DNA of 64,000 nt from Pelecanus crispus. Taxonomy: Eukaryota > Chordata > Aves > Pelecaniformes > Pelecanidae. How positions within the stretch are numbered: the stretch's first letter is position 1; each line of letters begins with the position of its first letter. The notes below the pieces were generated by a model. That model saw only the letters and a list, made by a program, of their open reading frames with translations. It was not told the origin of the DNA and searched no databases. The stretch is from NCBI RefSeq assembly GCF_030463565.1, contig NC_134656.1, positions 5,628,501 through 5,692,500 of the forward strand. The letters are read 5' to 3'. Positions 55,299 through 64,000 of this stretch are shown here, piece by piece. Made by a program: the position numbers and the translations under genes.

Positions 55299-56558
55299 GG
55301 GGTACAATAAGCATAGAGCCTTAAAATTTGCAAGCTGCTAGGGCATCTAAGAATAGTAGGTGTTCACTTGAAAATTTCAAAGAACCACTTAAAGGACTAA
55401 TAAAACCTTTGGGAAGTTGGCTAAAGAGATTCCTAAACATAGGAGAAAGTGATATTAAAGAATGTTAACGACACACTCATTAACTTGATCGTGCTCCAAA
55501 AATAACCTGTTACATCAACTGAATGTTGTGTTGTCCTTTAATTTAAACGTAGCATTCTAAGTTCCAGAAGGTCCTTCACCTTTTGAACTACTTTGCTGAC
55601 AATACAAAGCTCTTTAAATGAAAACCTTGAGAATAAAAAGTTTTCTACAGTTTGTGTTTGTTTCTTGGTACTCGCTGTAGATTCCTGGTACTGTCACCAG
55701 CCATTAGCTGTGGGACGTAACAGTCGGACCTTGACGTCCTGCCCTACATAGTATACCAGCCTCCTGGAGTCCTGCTGGCTTCAGCAGAGGCTCTCTGTCC
55801 CGGGAGACTCCTTCAGCGTGAAGGAAAAATGGGAGGACGCAGCCCTTAATGAGCTGATGCTTGTATTTTGGTGCCAGAGGCTTTTCCTGGAATTTTGATT
55901 CTAAGCTTACAAGTAATTTCAAGACTCTCTCTTAGCCTTTAAGAACTGTAATGTCACCTGTTCCAGCACATTTTACATCGCATGCAATTTCTGTCACAGC
56001 AGAATTGCCGATTGAATAATGTTTGCTATGTAGAGAACCAGAGCTTATTTGAAGTGGTAAACACATGGGAACACAACCTTCTGTAAGATTTGTTTAGGGG
56101 AAAAAAACAGGTATATGTATAACTTCTAAAAATTTAACTATTCTAAATATTTTTCTAAAAAGAAATGGTTTGAGACGATCTTAAAAAATTGAAATCATTG
56201 AGATTTGCCATGCTTTTACAGGACGTTATTACAACTGAAATAGCATTTCAATCTAAGGTGTATGTGAAACTTCTGCAAAACTGTACCATCATTTCTGATG
56301 AAAATGCAATGCTTGAAACTGATTTTAAATGCTTGTTTAGCCATTAGCATCACCTGTCAATTTTTATTTTCCTAATTTTTCTGCACTAAGGACTGTAGTA
56401 TGAACTCACAGTTTGCCCTTGCACTGAAAAAAAACTTTACTTTTTGCAAGCATTCAACAACTTCTTGAAAGATCATGATTTTCTTTGTTCTATTTTATTT
56501 ATATGCCTGTATTCTCATTCTGTCAGGGCATATGGCTTTCTGTATGTGGCGCTTTTCA

Positions 56559-56564
56559 AATAAA
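56559..56564 (+). promoter_or_regulatory. candidate distal poly(A) signal (AATAAA)
   Basis: CAAATAAAATTTTATCTGAG, followed within 40-80 bases by GT-rich sequence (TGCTATGTGGGT), is a plausible distal cleavage signal about 2 kb after the stop. Confidence 0.4.
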
Positions 56565-57284
56565 ATTTTATCTGAGTTCTGGCCACTTCCTGAAACTTTC
56601 TGATCTATTTGGCTTTAACTGCTATGTGGGTAACCTAAAATGAGGAGGGTGAAGGTGAAGAAATACTCTGGAGTTAACAGCTTCTTTTACTAAAATGCGT
56701 ATCGTAAAATGCACACTTACAGCTGCTGTGGTCTTTTTTGCTGCTTTTCTGCAAATCTGACACATTAACTAGTGACCAGATTTTGCAGTTTGCTAGATCC
56801 TGTGGAAAGATTTTCAGTCTACTTGGACTGAGATTTGTTGCTACCATTTACCTGTTAAGGAATGCGTCTCTGCACGTGGAATCTAGTGTTCGCCATCGTT
56901 AAAAGCAGAAGAGAACAAAATGTTTGGGTCCCTACAGCCATGTAACAGCTTGCCTGTTTACCCACAACTCTCACAATAGCAGACTGCACCTAAAGAAGCT
57001 TTGCTTGATGGGGCGTAGGGGGCTGTGTGTGCAGCAGTTACAAAGTAGGTGCTGTCCCATCGCAGGAGAAGGAAGCAGATACCTGTCCTGTGCTCGCTAT
57101 GCGTACGTAGTTCCTTCGCTAGCCACTTCAGCAAGTCATGTTCCCTGTGGATCAGCTTCAGCGGGCACTGCAGGGCTGTGTCATGGCTGGCAATGCTGCG
57201 ATGAATGTAGGGTGCAATGGATGAATGCACAGATACTGCAGTGAGCGTGACCTGAGGTAGCGCAGCGAAGCTGTGTGTTCTGGT

Positions 57285-57402
57285 GGTTGGAAGGAATAGA
57301 GGAAGTGGGTAAGAGAAAGGAGCTGGAGGGGCAAAACTAAAGGACCAGGAAGAAAGAAAAAAGGGAGAGGGGAGGGGGACAGAAGGGGCAGAGGTGGAGG
57401 AA
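57285..57402. repeat. purine-rich (GA-rich) tract
   Basis: The plus strand is almost entirely A and G for about 118 bases, with a core of GAAAGAAAAAAGGGAGAGGGG. It is a low-complexity region. The minus-strand Pro/Ser/Leu-rich open frames over it are by-products. Confidence 0.7.
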
Positions 57403-59639
57403 TGTGATGTGAACAAATTGGTGGTGTGGTCTCTGGTGGATCCCTACCTGCTTCGGCTTGCCTAGATGGATTCATGTTTTACCTTATCTGCAGATCTAGG
57501 CTTTTAAATCAGTAAAGCTTCAAACTCACCCATATAACTTTGCTGAGAAATGGAACAGAAGTGAGGAAGCTTTAGATCCAAAGCTCGATGCCCTGGAGAA
57601 TATTTTAAGATGGCGTTGTTAAATCTTCTGTTCTCACTGCTCAGCTTCCGAAGTTTTCAGTAATAAATCATTAGGTTTCCTTGCCGTTCATTGTCTTAAT
57701 TATTTTGGATGACCTTCTCATGTTCCTGTGACCCTTAAGTACTCAACACGGCTACTAAGGATGTCTGCCAGGAGGAGGGACATGCTACAAGTCTCCAAAG
57801 CATCCTTCTAAAGCAAGTTGCATCCAGAAATGCTATTACCGTTAATTTAAAGCCAGAAGTTTAAATTGCAGTAGCTGGAAGTTTGAGGCCTTGGCAAGCT
57901 TAATGCCCTCTTCCGTTGAGACTGAACACTTGCATCATCTGCTGGTTCTAACGGAAACAGTGCTCCTGAACTCTCAAATATTTGTATGGACATGGCCATA
58001 TGCCTATGGAAAGATTCTTCTGAATGAAACGGATTACCTGATTTGTATCTAAAAGTTGACATAAAGAATGCAAAAATTACTTTTCCTCAGGTTTGATACA
58101 AGAATTAGCCATGCAGGTGGTGGGATTTTGGTGTTAGCTTAGTAAAGATTTTTTTTACTGTAAATTACACTCACCTTGTCCTTTGCTTCTTGATTTAAAC
58201 AGGTTTGGGATGGCTAAAGCAGCACTATAATGGATTAGCTTGTTTTACATTAACTGCAAGGCATTCTAAGAAGAACAGATCTATAAGGTTTTAAATTTTT
58301 TCAGTGGTGTGTAGGTGTCTAGCTTCCATGTACCCATCTGCACTATAAACTTGTTAAAGACTTGTGTTTGTGCACCTTGCTAACTGCCTGCTACTCTCGT
58401 GTTCTGCAAGGTACTGCTTTTGACAATCTGAAATTATGAAAGCTGCTACCACAGAAGAAAGCAAAATCCTAAATTTACTGTGACACTGAAACAACTTGTG
58501 TCTATATGAACACTAAAATAATATCACTTTCTTCAGTCAGCAATAGAAACAAAGTACTTTTAAAAAGGCTTAATTTACCTGAGAAGTATTTCTTCTGGCT
58601 GACAATGGGTGTCAGCACCTGTTCAGTCATATAGCAGTAAATTATAGGTGAACCAGTTGTTTGTTTTGGAAAAAAAACGGAAAAAACTTTAACCACCATT
58701 TCCTACAACAATGCTGATCTGTCTTTTGTGGTCTATATTTGCAGTTAAACTGTACATTCTAGCATATTTCCAATAAATGTCATATACGGTAAAACTAAGC
58801 ACCCAGTGTCTAATGACTGCAACCTTGCAAAGCCCCTTGGCACTGACAGATAGTTGGTTCAAAGGCAAGATCAGCATCCTGTTGAGGTTCACATTTATAG
58901 AACTGAAGAGTACCGTTAAAGAGAGCTTGTGTGAAAGAACTGAGTCATTTTAGAATCCTTCCAGTTCTCAAGATGAAGGTTGTTCTTTCACTTGCACAGG
59001 ATCCACTCATTTCTTTCTCAAATAATTTGATAGCTTTGCTTTCTATGTTGCCATGAAACTGAATTATTCTAAAGGTGAGGTTACATGTTACAACTAAGCT
59101 GCATTAACTACTTACCTTCAGTGAAAGAGTCCTGTGTCTGTCTGCCCGCCCGCCGCCTTGTTCCTGGCTGTGCTGTCCTACTTCTTCCCTTGCGCTGAAG
59201 ACAGTGGTCTTCACACCCTTTGTTGAGCTAAGTCAACTTGTTGAGCCAAAAAAACATGAATATGAGAAGTGATAAGATCTTTATGCAGCCAGCAGCGAGG
59301 TGAGACACACTGAAAGAGGAGAAATGGAGGATCTCCTTATCTATAGGAAGCTATTAGGTAGGCTGAAATTATATTGCCTCTGCAATGTCTATTACAATAA
59401 TTTCATATTGCATCTACTAGAAAGAGTATTTGATGCTGTAAACAATGTATGTTATAACAGAAAAAAGATTTGTAAAACAGTTACATGGTTAAGTTAAAGT
59501 CATTCTTCTCAGACACACATATCACAAGAAATTCAATGCAAGATGGCTTTTTTACATTTTATTTTTCTCCAGAAAGGTTTGATAGTCCTTTAATCAAAAA
59601 GTTTAAAAACACCAAACTAAAAAAATAGTATCAGCTACT

Positions 59640-59676
59640 TATATATATATATATATTATACTTAATATATATATAA
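59640..59676. repeat. (TA)n microsatellite
   Basis: Two runs of alternating TA (about 16 and 11 bases) are separated by a short AT-rich interruption. The tract is simple-sequence DNA. Confidence 0.85.
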
Positions 59677-62600
59677 TCTAGCTGAATATATCAGCTAGAA
59701 TATAATAAAATTAATAACATACGTAGTAAATATTTTCCTAATCATGTACCCAATCCTTTTTACACCAAATTAAATTAAACAATTGCCCCTGCTGTGAACT
59801 TCAATATTCCTAGAGCCTGTTCAACTTTGTGGATACTCTGGTAAGAAACCTGTTTTATAATATGGCAAGTAGCATAATTTGGGTGAGTACTTGTTAAGGG
59901 GGGGTGGAGGTGGGTGGGACTATGTAGATATTATTTACCTGTGACAGAACTGCTTTGGTTTATCTAGACTTAAACTCATTTACATATGGCAGCTGCAACA
60001 AAATCTAGGAGGTATGTTGTGAAATTGGAAGTAAGGAATTGTGTATCAGAAGCCATACTTGGAGTTTATTTATATTTTATAGTCATGTCATATTCTGAAT
60101 GATCTAGCTGAAGTACTAGAAGCACTTAACCTTCTTAGCCCAATACTCTACACAGTCTTATTTTCTCTGCTTATAACTGCCAGTTTTGAGGGACGTTCAG
60201 CAAGCTATGCAATTGCCCTGCTTTTCCTGTGAAAGACTAGACAGACCAAATGGAAGCAGGGTGCTACTGCACAGATGATGTTACTTCCCTGTCTGCAAAG
60301 TGAGATGCAATAATGGCCCTTATTTACCTAGGATCCTGTCACCCTTGTCTTTCATAGAAGCGTAAGCACCTATGAGACTTAAAAATGTCTGAGAACAGGC
60401 TCCAGCCACTGAGCTCACCTAGGTGTTTTTAAAACCTTTATTTAATATCATCATCAACTGTGGACAGAATGTTTTGCATTACCATGCTATTTTATCATAA
60501 CATTTAAAAAGTAACATAGCTAACCAAAGATATTAAACACATTAAAACAGGAAGTAATGCGCAAGATTCTTAAAACTTGAGTGTACCTGAATTCTGCTCT
60601 GCAGCTCCTGGGTCCCTCCAGAGACTATTTATGCTAGATTTTGTAGAGTGGACAGCTGAGAACTTGGATGACACTGCAAAATTATTTTTACTTTGAATCC
60701 AGGTGTCCAAAAGTTAAAAATTAATGTCTTCATCTGCTTCATCAACTAACCTTCAAAATGCTGTCCTGTAATAGGAAACAGCACAGAACTGCAACTGTAT
60801 TTTAAGATTGGAGCTGATTTCGGAGTATGTTTTCTGCGAGTGCTCTGTGCTGAGTGCTGTACTCAGACAAGAGGCGATTTAATAGGAGATGACCCGTATT
60901 GTCATCAGCATAGCATGATTTCCAGTAGCTGCAGAACAGATTAGGGTCATCAGCAGAGAGAACAGCAGAGCTTTACCAGCACAGTCCAATATGGCTTACA
61001 CAGGCAGAGAAAGGAGATAAATCCACAGCTATCAAAGGTAGGAAGCATTATCACTGACCTGTACATTTTATACAAGAGTGGCCATAATTCCATGTTTCTT
61101 GGCAGTGTTATTTCATAGGAAAATGTGCAGTAACTTTGCCATTTTAAATTAAGGCAGAAGGAACACAGTGAAAGGGTGATGGAATTTAGAGTCTGTTGGA
61201 AATCATGTTGATACTGGCTTTTTATTGTATTGTAATTTGCCTTTTGTACAATTATTTGTTCTCCCCAATACAATGCACTTGAGACTCTTTTAAGAAAGAG
61301 AGAGTCAGTCACAAAATGATAGTGTTGTTGAATAGCAAGTTTGGGTTTTTTTAAGGGGTTAATTATTTTTATTGTTTTGTTAAGAATACAGATCAGCAAG
61401 CAAACTTGTAATCACAAATTATGCACGTTAAGAAAAATTCATTTGTTTTGCCTTTTGATCTAGAAACAATGTACTCTTGATAGAATTACAACCATGTTGC
61501 ATGGGCTCTAAAACTACAGATGCATTACAAATAACTATGAAGTGTATTCAAGCGCTATTTCAGGTCTCATCATTGGTACCTAAGCAGCTTTTTTTTTCAG
61601 TCGGGTAATTTTTGTGTTCTGCTAAATCCCCACAATTTTAATATTTGCCTAGTAAGACATCACTCCTGTCAACTTCAGTCCATGTTCAGCAGACACGTGT
61701 TTCAGTTAGGAGGTGACCTCAGTAGGAGTTCCACCTATGGTGATTATGTTAAATCCATTATACACGCGTCTGGACATCAGTTGTGTAAGAACACGGGCGA
61801 AGCGTGGGTGTATTCACCTGAGAAGCTGCAGCCTCCTGTATGTGTGTATCTTTGACTTTTTTGGTCCATAAAACACTTTTGTGATGACTCTGAAAAACTT
61901 TATGTGCATTCCTGTGCCTGCGTCTGGGAAGACAACAGCAGATTTCAACTACTCCCTGCTTTGCAGCACAGTCTTGACATGAGAGAAGGCAGCTGTAGCT
62001 CAGCCTCTTGATCTACTCACACTATAATTAGATGCACCTTTATGAACTGAAATATAAGCTGTACTGTTCCCTTTTTAATTAGATGTCTGCCTTCTATCAG
62101 AACTTCTCTTCAGTATATTCTTATTAAACAACTGAAATTAACCACAAATTAAAAATTAATGTTATTATAGTACAGGTTCTATGTCCAGAGGTACAAAATA
62201 AAAGTAATAAAATAAGACCTCTCTTTATCTGAAAAACAAGTAGAACTGACGTTGCTGAAATGTGTATTTCTTAGTCACAGAATCAGTTTAGCATACTGCT
62301 AGCTTCCAAAAATGAATCCTGCACACACTGCAGAGAAAAATACTGTTTTCTTTGCCACTTTTGTGGGCATCATCAGGAAGATCCACATTTTTTAGTCAGA
62401 TGTTATGAATCAAAAGGAAATAAACCCTCATACCTTTATAGTCAGAGGCCCAGTTTGACTTGTAGTTGACATTTACAACTGTGTATTTTTTTTAGATTTC
62501 TCTCCATAATCAGCAAGCAGGCTTGTATCTGAATAGCCTATGGTGTCTGGAAAAGAAGAACAGACCCATTTTCATTTCCATTCTATTACATCATTATTAT

Positions 62601-63005
62601 TTCATTCCAGACCTTCAGGACAGGGAGATGGCATGTGACAGGAAGGTATTCTCTGTCAGGCTACCATAGATGCTAAAATCTGGTTGAACAAGAAGGGACA
62701 TGCCAGGACAGGAGACAGTCTGCTACTGTACGTATTATTCTGTACTGGTCCTCTGTGAAGGGGCAATATTCTAAATAAGTCTGTGAGCTCTTATTACTAG
62801 AGTTTTCTGCCTCATAAGAGAAACTGCTAAGAGACATAAAAATTAAAACTTTATGCTTAGTTATTTTCAAAAGTAGTATTATTTGGGTTCATTATGTCTT
62901 TTTGTTCTGTTTTGGCGTGTTATTAGAGATCTTTAGTTTAAAATACTTCTGATTTAACACCAGTCATGTTGTGGATTTACTTGGCTTTTCAGTGTCATCT
63001 CTTCA

Positions 63006-63845
63006 GTCTACCTGGACCTACTTGGTCTCACTTTTTTGGCCTCCCTGGACCCCTCCAGTGTCAAGACTTCAGCCTCCTTGGAACTCTTTAAAATCCCCTT
63101 TTCAGATTCTTTGGATTTATCCAGTCTGAGCTCTTCATCCTCTGTTGACTTCTCCAGTCTCATTGCTTCATCTTCTCTGGACCTTTCAAGTCTCACATCT
63201 TCAGCCTCTTCGGACTTCTCCAGTACCTCCTCTTCAATCTCCTTAGAGCTCTCCAGTCTCACCTCTTCAGATTCCTGGGAGTGCTCCAGTTTCACCTCTT
63301 CGATTTCACTGGACCTATCAAGTCTCACTTCATCAGGCTCTGTGGATCTCTCTGGCGACAGTTCTTCAATCTCCTTAGATCTCTCAAGTCTCACCTCTAT
63401 ACCCTCCCCAGATTTCTCCAGTCCTACTTCTTCACCCTCTCTAGACCTCTCCAGTCTCACTTCTTCACCCTCCCTAGATGTTTCCAGTCACAACTCCTCA
63501 GCTTCCTTGGACTTTTCCTGTACAATCCCTCCATCCTCCCTAGGTGTCTCAGAGCACACCTCCTCAACCTCTTTGGAATCACTAGATCTCACCGATGTTA
63601 ACTATTTCATGCTTCAGGGCTCCTCTGAATTATCCTCATCGACCTCTGAGGATGTTTCTAATCTCATCTCTACACCCTTTCTGGATGTCTCCAATCACAC
63701 CTTTCAGGATGCTTCTTCCCTCACTTCCTCAGTTTCTTTGGACATTTCTAATCTCACATCTTTAGTTCCCCCAGACCTATCCACTCTCACATTTCTGGAT
63801 GTTGCTAATCGCACTGCTTCAGCTTCTCTTGATCTCTGCACCTAA
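63006..63845 (+). repeat. 33-bp tandem array encoding an 11-residue repeat
   Basis: Seventeen consecutive 33-bp units fill 63006-63566, and degenerate units continue to 63845. On the plus strand the unit reads SLDLSSLTSSP-like. The frame is open from 62958 to a TAA at 63845 (about 295 codons) with no in-frame ATG near its start, so if coding it would be an internal or last exon. A possible acceptor (TTGGCTTTTCAG) ends at 62992. On the minus strand the same units read EEVRLERSKEG-like and are open for at least 150 codons (63460-63008), with a TGA interrupting further upstream. I do not recognise either product. Both frames share the same wobble base, so frame conservation alone cannot decide the strand. 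It may be an exon of an unrecognised gene or a non-coding minisatellite. Confidence 0.7.
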
Positions 63846-64000
63846 CTCTTAACACACCTCTTTTTCTCTCTGCAACCTCTCTATACCTTTCTAAACTTTC
63901 CCCTTTATGTGCTCTTTCCTAAGTTCTGTTTCTGGAAGTTCTTATCTGAGGAAAGTTTAGCACTTTACAATATATCCTAGCATCCAAACAGAACTGGGCA
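63846..64000. other. pyrimidine-rich tail after the repeat array
   Basis: The sequence after the TAA is still CT-rich (CCTCTCTATACCTTTC and similar) and may be decayed repeat units. It shows no open frame or signal of note. Confidence 0.4.

Larger units (their letters stand above)
54550..56590 (+). other. PRELID3B: probable PRELID3B 3' UTR with alternative poly(A) sites
   Basis: AT-rich, T-rich non-coding sequence follows the stop. Canonical AATAAA hexamers lie at 55262-55267, 55293-55298 and 56559-56564, so short (about 0.75 kb) and long (about 2 kb) 3' UTRs are both possible. The span is inferred from these signals; no transcript evidence is available. Confidence 0.5.
56591..62957. other. 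intergenic region, no gene recognised
   Basis: In human the next gene beyond PRELID3B is ATP5F1E (51 aa), but I saw no exon encoding its MVAYWRQAG-like start here. Open frames are short and lack domains. The stretch contains a purine-rich tract (about 57285-57402), a (TA)n microsatellite at 59640-59676 and G-rich patches near 59899. Confidence 0.5.

Noticed and set aside
60950-61399. 149-codon minus-strand open frame
   Set aside because: No known family features and no supporting gene structure; consistent with a chance open frame in a long window.
56600-62957. Expected neighbour ATP5F1E
   Set aside because: In human it follows PRELID3B, but no exon with its conserved N-terminus could be read in this stretch. 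It probably lies beyond the window.

Overview
The window is vertebrate, almost certainly avian, nuclear DNA. It is AT-rich with widely spaced, intron-bearing genes. It carries a truncated CR1-type LINE fragment and two solo LTRs of a kind common in bird genomes. The two recognisable protein genes, ZNF831 and PRELID3B, lie next to each other and are divergently transcribed, as on human 20q13.32. The bird equivalent is expected to be chromosome 20. All identifications come from reading translations and splice signals by eye; no database was searched.

Layout. 1-7.3 kb: AT-rich sequence with no gene I can support, probably ZNF831 downstream flank. 8.2-18.36 kb: ZNF831 on the minus strand. Its largest coding exon (about 18353 to 14079) carries two C2H2 zinc fingers. 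A very short exon near 11.2 kb, an 80-codon exon at 10360-10599 and a terminal exon at 8217-9071 complete the reading frame. 18.4-49.8 kb: a roughly 32 kb gene-poor interval holding a CR1 remnant (about 18.76-18.93 kb), two minus-oriented solo LTRs with perfect 5-bp target-site duplications (23762-24354 and 47037-47607) and small tandem repeats. 49.9-51.2 kb: a CpG island with a CRE, an NRF1-like site and an ETS-like GGAAGC repeat. 50729-54549: PRELID3B, six coding exons, plus strand, 194 codons. 54.55 to about 56.6 kb: its probable 3' UTR. 56.6-62.9 kb: AT-rich intergenic DNA. 63.0-63.85 kb: a 33-bp tandem array that reads as an 11-residue repeat on both strands. I cannot assign it to a known gene.

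The two genes are not functionally coupled in any way visible here. PRELID3B is a housekeeping mitochondrial lipid-transfer gene with a CpG-island promoter. ZNF831 is a large, mostly disordered nuclear zinc-finger protein whose promoter and non-coding first exon I could not locate. The most unexplained element is the 11-residue repeat array at the right edge. Its variation is concentrated at one base of each triplet, and that base is the wobble position in both antisense reading frames.
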